Source of the DNA: Vitrella brassicaformis
Lineage: Eukaryota > Sar > Vitrellaceae
Reading direction: 5' to 3'
Length of the DNA stretch: 64,000 nucleotides
NCBI GenBank assembly: GCA_001179505.1
Contig: CDMY01000289.1
Location: forward strand, 21,618-85,617
Part shown: positions 47,626 to 58,734 of the stretch, one piece after another
Numbering within the stretch: the stretch's first letter is position 1
Layout of the letters: each line of letters opens with the position of its first letter
Position numbers and translations under genes: made by a program
Notes under the pieces: generated by a model
The model's input: the letters and a program-made list of their open reading frames with translations, nothing else
Told to the model about the DNA's origin: nothing
Databases searched by the model: none

Positions 47626-50071
47626 TCACATGACATCCACGAGCGACACTGACACGGACGACAGCTCCCCTGACGCTGCCGCTACCCTGCCCATTTCCAC
47701 GTCTTTCGGGGGCGGCTGAAAGTGCTGCTGGTGGTGGTGTTGGTGCGTCTGGACGCTTTTCTCTTTCCTCCACGCGCCGAGCATGAGCATACACAGGTGC
47801 ATGACGCCGTGGTAGCAGCCGCGAGTCAGGTGATACAGACATACAGACGCCTGAAATATATTACCACACACATGACACACATGTGACACAGCGGCCAGAA
47901 GTGTGTCCCGTACCTGGTATAGGAAGAAGAACACTGGTGCGATAAGGCATATTATCACATAGCCCCCTGCACACACACACATTCATCCATCCATCCATCC
48001 ATGTGATCACCCACACCCCCTTCCCCTTCCTCTCTCTCTCCTTACAGAAGGTGAACAGCCCGGCCGCCACGAGTGAGAAGGGCGTGTGGTAGAGCTTCCG
48101 CCGGGTGAGGGGCGTCACCGCACGGCAGCAGCCATAGATCGTCAGGGCCACCAGCGGCAGAGAAACCATTGTCAACGCCAGGGCAGCCGGGCCCAGCACC
48201 AGCAGCTGCACACAGATACATACATACCCACACAAAAGATGCACGGGGCAGTCAGGCAGGCAGGCGTGTATGTGTGTGCTGTGTGGTGTGGTGTGGAGGG
48301 CTGACCATGAGAAGGAATCCGCCCCGGTAGAAGAGGGCCTGGAGAGGGCTCCACGGCTCGTCACGGTCGGCCATCTGGCGGGTGGGACAGCCCAGCACGT
48401 TCCACCTGGCGGATTGGATTGATGACAGACAGACAGACAGACACCCACACCACAGACAGACAGACAGACAGACAGAGAGGGATTGTGTGCACACGGCACA
48501 TAGGTGGATGGATGCCCTGTGTGGCCGCCCATGTGTGTGCCCACCCACCATGCATAGTGGAAGGGGAACTGCCCTTCGCCCACTTTCCGGCCACAGATCC
48601 AACAGAAGCTCACGCCACAGCTGGCAACAAACAATGAATGCACAAGCCCATCTGTCTGTGCGGGTGCGTGTTGTGTGTGTGCGTCTAGTCTACTTGGTGC
48701 AGATCATGTGGTTGCATCCGCCGGCCTTCTCCACTGGCTGCGAGCACCCCGGGCAGGGCTTGCAGGTCGTTGCGATCACCGTCCGATTGGCGCGCTCCTC
48801 GTGACGGTGCAGCCGCTCGTGCGCCGCACACGTCATACCTGCAGCAGACACACACGTGCAAAGGTGGCTGGATGGCCAATGACGCGCAGCACACACTGGG
48901 TTGGGTACCCTACCTGGGTGAGCGTCAGCGTGGAAGTAGCAGAACCGGTAGCCGCACTTGTCACACGTCATGTCGGCCTGCCGGCCGCCCGACAGCCGCC
49001 AGCCGCCGCCCGAGCTCGACACCAGATGGTCGCACTTCGGGCATGACCTGCACGCCCACACAGACAGACAGACAGGCAGCCACACATCCGTCCATCCGTC
49101 CATCCGTCCATCCAGCCAGCCACGTGTCACCGACCTGCATGTGGGTTCCTCTCGGATCCGTTTGTATCTGCGGTACTTTTGCACGACGGTGTGGTCCAGG
49201 AGCGGCACGAACTCGCTCTCGTCGAGCCGGCTGTTGCACAGACGGACAGGTGCGGGGGCGGAGGGGGGGTCGGGCGGAATGACGTGAAAACAGTGGAACG
49301 ATATCTGCACACAACGATCCGCACACGCGGGCAGACAGACACAATGGATGGATGCGGCTCGTCGGTTGTGCGAGTGCGTGTGTCTGTCTGACCTGTCCTT
49401 CAGCGATGCGGCTGGAGATGTAGTCCTTGAAGCAGCAGACGCAGCACTGGTGGCCGCACTGCAGGGTGTGTGCGCAGTTGGTGTCCTGGTAGGCCATGCA
49501 GATGGGGCAGTAGAAGGTCCGCTCCGTGCACACCAGCACCTCCGAGTGACGCACGCCGTCCAGCGCGTCCACCCAGATCTGAGGCAGCTCCGTCACTGTC
49601 ACCATCACACACACCGCACATACATGAATGGATCCACTGCCCGTGCATGGAAATATGCCCTTCTCACCTTTCGGCCATCGTGGTCGCAACCCAACTGTCC
49701 TCCTTCCGCAAAGCGTCCTGACAAGAAACACACACACAAACACACACACACACTCATCCACACTGGCCATCCCTCATACACTGCACAGCCTCTCACCTGG
49801 TGTTGGGGCATGACTCCGACCTTTTGACGGCCTCAACGCAGCTCCTCTCCGCCTCCCTCTGCGCCCTCGCCGCCGCCCCGATCGCCCCGTCCTCACTCAC
49901 CGTCTCACTCTCGGGCGGGGTCGGCTCATCCACACCATCGTCCTCATCAGAACAACAGATGGCTGCTCGTCCCAGGACAGTCGGGGTATCGGCGACGGTC
50001 GTGGGCGTGTCATTGTCGTGCCCGTCGGAGGGCAGGGCGGCGTTCGACAGGCCGGTGAGATCTCTCAGCAT
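47626..50071 (-). CDS. RBR (RING-IBR-RING) E3 ubiquitin ligase with C-terminal membrane helices
   Basis: RBR ligases take ubiquitin from an E2 onto a Cys in RING2 before transfer to substrate. ATG 50071 starts an acidic disordered lead. RING1 is FYCPICMAYQDTNCAHTLQC then GHQCCVCCFKDYI. The IBR follows across exons (CPKCDHLVSSS, MTCDKCGYRFCYFHADAH). RING2 (Rcat) is CKPCPGCSQPVEKAGGCNHM continuing ICTKCGVSFCWICG, where the Cys after GG is the expected catalytic residue. Three to four hydrophobic segments come next (for example LALTMVSLPLVALTIYGCC and YVIICLIAPVFFFLYQ), as in the RNF19/RNF144 membrane-anchored group. The tail is His/Gln-rich. The final codons (GTCATGTGAGTACC) also form a good 5' splice site, so one more 3' exon is possible. 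Confidence 0.85.
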
Positions 50072-50180
50072 TGGGCCGATTCATGCTCGAGGCATCGAAT
50101 TGTTGCGATACGCTAGGCTGGCAAGTGCGATGAACGATGCGATAGCGGGATTCCGATGCGATTCGTTTTTCTCTCAGCGA

Positions 50181-50249
50181 GTGACAAACCCTGCACAAAC
50201 CCTTCGGTCTTCAAACCCTGGGCATTGCTATGAGCTTGCTGACGTCATC
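50181..50249 (+). repeat. Dispersed start-proximal element, copy B
   Basis: Near-identical to copy A (14033-14099, opposite strand). Contains AAACCCTTCGGTCTTCAAAC and ends with GAGCTTGCTGACGTCATC. Its end is about 65 bases upstream of the plus-strand RBR start, so both copies sit at similar distance and the same orientation relative to a start codon. Confidence 0.8.
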
Positions 50250-50315
50250 TGCCATCATCTTTCCCCCGGTCTTGACCCGTCTTCCTCTGCACCTCCATTT
50301 TCGGCTTGTCAGCTG

Positions 50316-51774
50316 ATGACGACTGCCATGACCGATGAGCCTCAGCCATGCCCGGTCTGTCTGACGCCCTCCTCAACCTCTCGCGTGGCCCTGCCGTGCG
50401 GCCATGACTGCTGTGTGGACTGCGCCGAGAGATGGTTGCTGGCGACTGTCCAAGGCGCAACGCCCGGACAGCTGAATGACAGGGGAGCGGTCGATGCTGT
50501 GTGTCCGGTGGGAGCGGCAGATGACGGATGCCCAGCGATGGACATCACTGGAGTCATTCACAAGTGCTCTCAGGACGTCAGAAGCGCCATCAGTATGGGG
50601 GGGACGAAAGGGAAACACACACGTATTGCGATCGATGTTGTGGCGACGAGGGCCGAGGACAATCGTGTGGTGTGTGGTGTGTTGATGCAGGTGCCCGTCT
50701 GGTTCGCCTGGCGCTGTGTTCGTGCGACGACGTCGCCGTGTGTCCCTCGTCCTCATGCGACTATGTGGGTTTCGTTTCCCCTGGCCAGACGAGTGCCACC
50801 TGCGGCAAGTGCGGCCGGTCCTTTCCCCTGTCGGCTGGCCCAGAAGGCCTGACGCACCAGGCGCACCACTTGTTCAGCTCACTCTGGTGAGAGAGAGAAG
50901 CAATGAAGGACGATTGTGTGGATTTGACAATAGTATGTGTGTGTGTGTGTGTTTGTATCGTGCGGCTGGCTGCAGGAAGCTGCTATTCACTCGGCGGTGC
51001 CCGAAGTGCAATGCTCATGTCGAGAAGGACGGAGGGTGCCTTCACATGACCTGCGCGAGGTGCCGACATGACTGGTGCTGGGCCTGCAGCAAACCGTGGT
51101 CGCCGGAACACGCCACTCAGTGTGCCTACCCTCTCTCAGCCCCTCTGCTGCAGCTCTCTCTGCCACCCTTCGCCCTCTCGGCACTCATGTGGTGCGTCAT
51201 CCTGGCCACTGGCTGCATCGCAACGCTCTCCTTCCCCGCCATCCGGTTGGTTGTGGTCGGCCTCTGCTTCCATGGCGTGTGCTTCGAGATGGGCTGCTGG
51301 CTGATTCTCTATCTCTGGGACATCATCATCAAGGCGCCCATGGGGCGAGAAGGAAGCCATCAGCATCACCACGTGTCGGCTCAGAGGTCGATCCGTGTAC
51401 GGTTTCTACGCGACGGCAGGGTGGTGCTGCGCACGCCGCCGCGGCCGTTTTCCGCTTTGCTGCTGTGCGACAGGCGAAGAGCGAAGGAGAGGCAACGGAT
51501 ACTCCGCAATCTGCCGTTCGTCGGTGCCGTGATGGTCGTGTGGGTCGCTGCTGGCGTGGTCTTTCCTCTGGTCCGCACCTCCCTGCTGAGCGTCTTGGTG
51601 GTGGTGGTGCTGGGGGGCGGGAAGCGTGTGTGGGTGTGCCTGGTGCAGTGGCGGCAGGTGCGGGAGTATGTGCGGTACTTCGAGCAGATGGGCATCGATT
51701 GCCGAGTGAACAACTCGCTGCACCCGACTGAGCAGGGTGATGCTGCCGTCAAGCACAGGGACCACTACGACTGA
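50316..51774 (+). CDS. Second RBR E3 ubiquitin ligase with membrane helices
   Basis: Three exons in phase, 50316-50592, 50691-50886, 50976-51774; 423 residues. RING1 begins at residue about 11: PCPVCLTPSSTSRVALPCGH then DCCVDCAERW. A Cys-rich middle (CSCDDVAVCPSSSCDYVGF, ATCGKCGRSF) is the IBR. RING2 is RRCPKCNAHVEKDGGCLHMT then CARCRHDWCWACSKPW, with the expected catalytic Cys in GGCLHM. Two hydrophobic stretches follow (ALMWCVILATGCIATLSF, VVVGLCFHGVCFEMGCWLIL) and a further pair near the C-terminus (VGAVMVVWVAAGVVFPLV, LLSVLVVVVLGG). Same fold order as the minus-strand RBR next door but low sequence identity and fewer introns. Confidence 0.87.
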
Positions 51775-51884
51775 CCGCATTCATCCGTTCGTCTGTCTGT
51801 GTTGATAGCTATCGTCGTGTTGAGATGAGTGAATGGTTGAATGAATGGTTTTCCTTCAGTGTTGGTGTTGCCCTTCAGGCTTTT

Positions 51885-52539
51885 TCTTGCTTTGTGCTCG
51901 AAGTTGCCGTGGTGGGACGCTGTGTGTGTCATGCTGATCAATGCTCCTGGTTGAGCCGAATAGGCACACAATCAGGCAGAAAGGTCCATGAAGGCAGACA
52001 GACAGGCAGACAGACAGAGGGAAGCCAGACATGAAAGAAAGTAGGCACACCAACACCCACCCACACACATATACACCCTCGCGAGCAGAGCATCAGATGG
52101 ACAGCACCGATAAAACGGAGAGCACGCCTTCATTCATTCGTCCATTCATTCATTCATTCATTCATCGGTTCTCACACACATGTCAGCATCTCGCCAGTCA
52201 CCGGCCCGTTTGTTTGTCTATCGAGCCGTCGGTCGGCCCATACAGAGGGAGCGACACAAACACGACGCGCACAGCATCACACCCCGCAACCACCCACGCA
52301 CAGAAAGAGAGTCAGGGAGAGATACGGAGGCCGCCTCGATGGCAGCCGGCTGGGAAGCCGCCACGAGATAAATGGCTTGCTCTCTTCTCTTGCTTTGTGC
52401 TCAAAGTGACCGTGGTACCGTGGGATGTTGTCTGTCTACGTCATGCTCATCAATGTCTACGCATTGCACCGACAGGCTCACACGCAGAATGGTCGATCAA
52501 GGCAGACAGGCAAGTCGTTGTTTCAAACGATGGCAGTCA

Positions 52540-52572
<33 letters not shown>

Positions 52573-52875
52573 GGCGTCCAAACACAAACTCGGTAGGTAT
52601 ACAAATACGTTTCGTCTGCACATGTGTAGACAACGGCTTGTCAGACACACATAAACACACCCTCGATGCAGGCACGTCGCAGGGCATCAGATGGACAGGG
52701 CATCCACACCAATAAAAGGCTGGCATTCATCGGCCCTCGCACGCATGACAGCAGCATTGAATTTCTGTCTATAAAACCTCCCACCAACCCAGGGGGAGCG
52801 AGAGAGGCATGACGGACACACAAGAAGTGAGTGGGTGAGACAGAGGCATGGCATGGCAGCCGGCTGGAAAGCGAT
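51885..52875. repeat. Diverged tandem duplication, about 500-600 bases per unit
   Basis: Three anchors recur in order: TCTTGCTTTGTGCTC at 51885 and 52388, GCATCAGATGGACAG near 52090 and 52684, ATGGCAGCCGGCTGG near 52339 and 52853. Anchor spacing is 503, 594 and 514 bases, so the units carry internal indels. CATT and CA/GA microsatellites fill the rest. Lies in the convergent spacer between 51774 (+) and 53058 (-); no gene seen. Confidence 0.65.
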
Positions 52876-53057
52876 CATGAGTGTGTAGGTACATCTAGGC
52901 CTGCAGATATGGAGGCACTAAAAACGACGCGAACACCACCGCCGTCGCAAACTGACAAATACACACGCACAGGGACGATTGCGGTGTGGTTACCTCTGTA
53001 CGTCAGACTAGCGTGTGTCGTCACGTACCTTCTGCCCCTCTCGCACAAATGGAGCGA

Positions 53058-54465
53058 TTATCGGTCGAACATCATGGCAGCGACGGCGGCCCCAAGCACC
53101 ACACGAGCCAACCGAGTCGTGATGGGGAAGCGGACTTTGAAGGCGTCACCCCCACCAGGCACGGCACACTCCGTCGTGTAGGCGCGAACACTCACTGCGA
53201 GCACACAAACGAGACCAAAGCGACCAAAGCGAGAATTAAAGTGAGAGCGTTCTTCACCATGTGCTGTGCTGTGTTGTGCCGTGCTGACCGAAGGTCGTTG
53301 GGCGGGTCATGGGTACAGAGATATGAACCCACGCGACGAAGGGGTGGCTGGCGTCGGTCAGCACGAGGCAGCGTAGCGGGACAAAGTCCGATCCCTGTCG
53401 TAGCCAGGACGTTGTGCTGGTGGTGCACCCATCCACTCGTGTGTGGGAGGACTGCATGAGCAGCGCCAGAATCCGCTCGTGGCCAACATGTCTGTCGACA
53501 GACACACAGACAAGTGGGCATGTCAGTCACATCACACACCAATATGTCCCCCTCTGCCACCGCTCACCTGCCGGCCAGGTGCTGCGTGGGCTGGCGGTTC
53601 TGGCGGAAGTGGTCGAGGATGAAGTACTTGACGAACGACGACGCTGAGGCATACAGGCTGCCGTCTTGCGGCGCACACATCGCCTTCCAGTAGCCACCCA
53701 TCGGACTCGTCGAATACTCCACTGAGCAGCGGACCGGCGGGTCATGCGCCTGCCGGTGCTGGTGGAAGGGGTGGTTGGCCGGAATTGGCGGGTCCACGAT
53801 CATGTCGAAGTCGTCGTGGTCCAGGATGGCGCGCAGCCGGTCGCCCTGCTCGAAGAGCTGGAAGCACACCTGCGGCCGTGGCTCGAACGTCATGCTGGAC
53901 GGCAGCATGACCTTGGCATCGCCGAAGTTGATGTGACGGCCGACGAGCTTGAGGTGTGCCAACACACGTGGCTCAGATAAGAATGCCTGCACACACCAAT
54001 CACATAGTCGAAATCACATTTCCCCCGCCAAACAAAGCGGGACCATCCCAATCTCACCGTCTTGTTTGCGTATCGGTCGAGTATGTCGGCAGCAGTGAGG
54101 CTGACGGGCAGGTGGCAGTAGCCGCACTTCGCCGCCAGCTCAATCACCTTGCCCATCTCGTCCGAGCCTCCCGCCTCCGTCACGCACACCGCCGTCAGCA
54201 GGGCGGCCTCATCCATGTGCTGATCGTCGAACACCAGCAGGCTGAGCGGCTGCCCGTTGACCACCCGCCGCAGCCCCGCCTGCTGGCTGAGTGAGTGGGT
54301 CAGCCACTGCCGCAGCTGGGCCGCCCTGAAGGGGTTTCTGAGCCACTTTGCTGTGACTCGCAGCGTAAGTATGTCCTTGAGGCCGAGCAGAAAGTTGCTC
54401 CGGCGACCAACGGACACGTAGTGGACGGGATGCTGCTGCTGCTGCTCCTGTTGGGGCTGCATCAT
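53058..54465 (-). CDS. Unrecognised soluble protein, about 390 residues
   Basis: Four exons join in phase from ATG 54465: 54465 to about 54058 (Gln-rich start, then NFLLGLKDILTLRVTAKWLR and VNGQPLSLLVFDDQHMDEAA), about 53985-53572 (VLAHLKLVGRHINFGDAKVM, FEPRPQVCFQLFEQGDRLRA, DHDDFDMIVDPPIP, YSTSPMGGYWKAM), about 53496-53289 (ILALLMQSSHTRVDGCTTST, VPLRCLVLTD, WVHISVPM) and about 53195-53058 (TTECAVPGGGDAFKVRFPIT). It reads like a globular protein with conserved-looking Trp, Gly and Asp positions, but I do not recognise the family. Divergent from the SET-domain gene. Confidence 0.6.
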
Positions 54466-54576
54466 CACGGCCGTTGGATCTATCGCCGAGGGGACGAGGG
54501 CGCGAGGAGGCGGTTGGACGAAACGAGATGGGAAGAAGCAAACGGCCGAGTGCGATGCGTGAGTGATTTTTTGAGC

Positions 54577-54604
54577 TAAGCTCGCATGATTGGCTTTGCG
54601 AGAT
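54577..54604. promoter_or_regulatory. TAAGCTCGCA and opposed TGCGAGAT motif pair
   Basis: Within the 261-base spacer between divergent starts 54465 (-) and 54727 (+). The first copy is identical to those at 26364 and 41109. Confidence 0.48.
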
Positions 54605-54726
54605 GCGCGTGATGCGATGCGAGCACCTTAAGCACTTTACTACGTAGACGAGCCTTCCTTTGTTGCCGCCTGAGATGTCATTGAGCCGCTGTTAGATCCG
54701 CTGTTCCCTCCCTGCGACCTATCTAC

Positions 54727-55742
54727 ATGCCCAGGATGGCCGAGTCCGGCGTGCGTCGCACCTCCAACCGGACGGTCTTCGACGGCGTGACCGACAACGG
54801 TGCCCCTGAGGCCATGCTCAATGGTGCTGGGCCGGGTCGCGCCAAGGGACGGTCGGGCTCCAAGCTGCTGCGGCGGATGGTGGCAGCTGTCACGGTGCTG
54901 GCCATATTCGGCACTTCACTCACCTTCCTGCTATTCAGGTAAACCCATGACACTCGCAGACAGATCCATGACATCGTATTGCTGAGTGTTGTGCTTCTTT
55001 CCCCTTCGTGGTGCGGTGCAGATCTTTCCTCTATGACCCGGGGTATAGTCTAGACCCGTCATACCTCTACTCCACCCACTACGGCCAGCTGGACATCCCC
55101 CAGCACCGCTCACTCTCCCGCGCAGCCAGGCACAGACTCGGCGGGGCCAAACGCGACGCAGCCAGCCAGGCGGCCGCCTCGGGAGGCAACACGAGCAATC
55201 AGCAGCCGCAGGCGGGCGCTTTCTCTGCTGTTGGTGAGGTGGATGTTGCGGCAGCAGCGGTTGCAGCAGCGGTTGCGGCAGCGGATGAAGATCCGAGGCG
55301 TCATCGGCCCGAGTACATTCAGGAGTTCCTCGACTGGCTAGGGAAAAATGGGATGCCCTCGACTAGCTACGAAGGGTCCGTCAAGACCGACATGTCCAGC
55401 GGCCGGCTCGTACTCAAGGCGGCACGGTGAGTAAGCGGAGAGAGAGAGAGAGAGAGAGAGAGAAGGCTGTATGCGGAAAGAAAGTATGTATGTGTGTGTG
55501 TGTGCGTGTGTCTGGTGTAGTGACATCAAGTGGGGTGAGCTGATCTTGAGTGTGCCGGCCTCGGCTGTTCTCAACATCACCGCCGCCAAATGGAGCAGAC
55601 CGGGCGGGCCGCTGATCGATGAAGCTCGCAAACGACGTAACACAAACGATGCCACAACCACACACACACACACATCCATCCACCCACCGATTCATTCAGT
55701 CATTCCACGTGAGCTTCCTCGCCTGTTTGGTGCCTTGGTGTC

Positions 55743-55780
<38 letters not shown>

Positions 55781-57957
55781 TCTGTGTGTGTGCAGGTGAT
55801 CTGTCCGTGGAGGAGGCCATGTATGCCTTTGCGATGCACGAGTGGCTGCGGGCGGACAAGAGTCACTGGTGGCCATGGATCAAGCTGTGGCCGCAGCAAC
55901 CTGACGCTATCGTCTACTTCGACCAAAAGAATCTCGATGAGGCGCAGGTGAGACTGGCACATTGAGAGAGAGAAAGGGATGCCCGCCCGCATCTCTTTGT
56001 CTCAATGTCCGGGAATGGGCGATGTATGTGTTGTGTGCGCAGGATTTCCGGTTGTCTGATGTGCGTGACGATGAGCTGCAGGACGTCACTCGCCAGTACC
56101 AACACATCTTCGCAGAGACGCTCACACGAAAGAACAAGAAGATATTCCCGCCAACCCTCTACACAGGCACGTGACACTCCACACACACGGCGCACCGACC
56201 GACGCGCACACATTGCACCTTGTGAATGGGTGGGTGGATGTGTCCTGCAGAGGATTTGTTCAAGTGGGTGCGTTCGAATCTGATGTCGCGGTTTTTCCAC
56301 GTGGCCGATGCGGTGGAGCAGATCTACGTGCCGCTCGTGGACTTCCTTGACCACAAAGACCTGCCCACATGCAATCAGGTACACACACACCCACACACAC
56401 ACAGATGAATGAGTCCATCCATCCATCCATCCAACCAATCGGTCGATCAACCAATCGGTCGATCAACCGACTGATTGCCTGCAGGACGACGACACGATCA
56501 TGTTTGGGTGGAACGCCAAGACGCGTCGGCACGAGGTCTTCGCCAACGAGGACTCGCCGGCCGACACCCCGCTGTCCCTCTGCTACAACCCCGACACCAA
56601 CATGCAGCTCCTCAGGTACTACGGCTTCGCAATGCCCCAAAACATATGGGACGAGGTGACCGTGGTCGTCACCATCGATAACACCGACACGGACACAGCT
56701 GACGGGGGCGGTGGCGGCGGTGGCGGTGGCGGCGAGAATGGTGGGGGTGGTGGGGGCAAGGGCGGCGGTGGGGGGTGGGACGAGGAGGACGTCAGTATGA
56801 ATGACGGAGAGCCCTACACAATGGAGGTCATGGTGCAGGTAGGTCAGACGGACAGACAGACAGACCATCCGTGTGTGTGTCGACCTGTCCATCCTTGTGT
56901 GTTGGTGCGCGTGTGTGTGTGTGTGCAGGACCCCCGCCGCCCGGACTTTCAGCTCGAGAAGACCATTTTGGAGCTCTGCGGCGCGGCAGAGGACCTCTGG
57001 ACAGACGACGATGCCGAGGACGGTGGGGTCGGAGCACAGCAGGAGGTGCCGCCCACCGGCATGACCAACACATGGATCAACGACCGCCGCCGATGGCACG
57101 AGAACGACGTTGACGCCATGCTCGCACTCTACCGACAGAAGCGAGACAAGGCGGCAAACGCCCCACCAGCAGCAGCTGACAGCGAGGGTGACGGTGGTGG
57201 TGGTGGTGGTGCCAAGAAGGCGGTGCAGGTGACTCCCTGGTGTGTGGCGCAGTCTCTGTCAGTGCTGGACGACGTGTTGAAGGGCTACCCCACGACCCTT
57301 GAGCAGGATCAGCAGCTGTGGCAAGAGCTGACGGGCAAGGGCGGCGGGGTCAGCCAAAGCCGAAAGAACCAGAGACAGGACGCCGCCTACAGATCTGCTG
57401 TCGCATATCGGTGAGTGAGGCCACCGACACACACAACACTACCATACACACATGCTCCTGTCTGTCTGCCTGTGTGTGTGTGTGTGTGTGTGTGTGTTGT
57501 GTGTGTCATCAGTCTGAATGCCAAGCGCATCTTGACAGAGGTCAAGGCGACCATCATCAAGTACCGCGATCTCCTCAAGATCCCCGTCGTCGACGTCAAC
57601 AAGGCCAAACCAAAGACAGGCGCAAAGGGCAGCAGCGACAGCAAACAGACCATCGACAACAAACCACCGGCCCCTGCAGCCCACAACCAGCCCCCACCAG
57701 CACCAGCAGCAGCAGCAGTGGACACATCAGACCAGAAGGCCAGCAGCGGCAGCGGCAGCAGTGAGGGCAAGGAGACGGTCAAGCAGCGGCTGGAGAAGCT
57801 CAAGATGGCCGGACAGGTGCCCGACACACACCAACAGCTACAGGGAGACGGCAAGGGCCAGCCAGAGGGGCAGCCAAAGGACAAGGGCCAGCAGCCACCA
57901 GCACCACCACCAGCAGCAGCGAATGACGGGCCGAGGGTAGCCGTGGCGCAGCGATAG
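54727..57957 (+). CDS. SET-domain lysine/histidine methyltransferase (SETD3/RuBisCO LSMT-like), membrane-anchored
   Basis: Transfers methyl groups from SAM to protein side chains in this family. Nine exons in phase: 54727-54938, 55022-55426, 55521-55636, 55796-55947, 56043-56166, 56251-56378, 56485-56838, 56929-57410, 57513-57957; 805 residues. A membrane helix lies at residues about 50-71 (VAAVTVLAIFGTSLTFLLF). The split SET domain begins FLDWLGKNGMP, continues GRLVLKAARDIKWGELILSV and ends VPLVDFLDHKDLPTC and LLRYYGFAMPQN. The usual Asn of the 'D-x-x-N-H' motif is Asp here. A Gly-rich acidic insert and an LSMT substrate-binding-like helical region follow (TPWCVAQSLSVLDDVLKGYP, AYRLNAKRILTEVKATIIKY). 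The tail is Pro/Gln-rich. The intron after 56166 appears to start with GC. Confidence 0.8.
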
Positions 57958-58598
57958 CAGAGGGGCAGGGGGAGGGAGGGGGGCATTAATTGAGGGTGGC
58001 TGGGTGTTGACGGACGGATGGATGGATCTATCCGTCTGTCCGTCCGTCCACATCACTGTGTATGTATGTATTTGTGCAGGGGAGGGTGGCGGGGTGGGGT
58101 GGTGGGTGTATTTAGCTTGCTCATGGCTGACCCACGAGCGGATGACAGACAGGCAGGCAGGCAGACGGCAGCCACAATGTAGGTGTGTGTGAGGTGAGGC
58201 GAGCCAGGCGAGGCGGGCGATATGATAGGTAGGTGTGTGTGCCGTGTCCTTTGGTCCGTCCCTTTCCTCAGTCTCTCATGAGTGTGCGTACGTGTGGCTG
58301 TCTTACCTGTCCAGTTGGATCACTCATACAATGAATAGATAACCGACACACTCAGATAAGACAAGAACGAGCTATCAGTCCCAATGTAGGGTTCAGTGGT
58401 AGGGTGCAAAACCTTCTCGAAGAACGCGTTTCGGTGATGAGCAACGGGAAAAAGAACGTCTTCAACCAGGTGTTTCACGTTTCCGAGCGCCCTCCCCGCC
58501 CTTTTGACTGGTTGTATAAATGAAAAAACAGACAGATCTGAGTTGTGTGGTGAAGATCTCTCCTGCATCGCACCTGCCGCCCGAATGCCCCTCCATTC
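57958..58598. other. Intergenic region
   Basis: Downstream of the SET gene. GGAT/GTCC and GGCA repeats; no gene seen. Confidence 0.5.
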
Positions 58599-58727
58599 GG
58601 GGTTTGAACCCTTCGGTCTACAAACCCCGCTCACGACCCTTCGGTCTTAAAACCTTTCAGTCTACGCTAGCCTTAAAACCAGTTCCGGCCGTCAACAGGG
58701 TTTAAACCCTTCGGTCGTCAAACCCTG
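58599..58727 (+). repeat. Dispersed start-proximal element, clustered copies C (two hairpins)
   Basis: Two palindromic units with the shared CCCTTCGGTC loop: GGGGTTTG (58599-58606) pairs with CAAACCCC (58621-58628), and CAGGGTTT (58696-58703) pairs with AAACCCTG (58720-58727). A third degenerate CCCTTCGGTCTT copy lies between (about 58637). Ends 7 bases before the ATG at 58735. Confidence 0.75.
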
Positions 58728-58734
58728 CTCAGGA

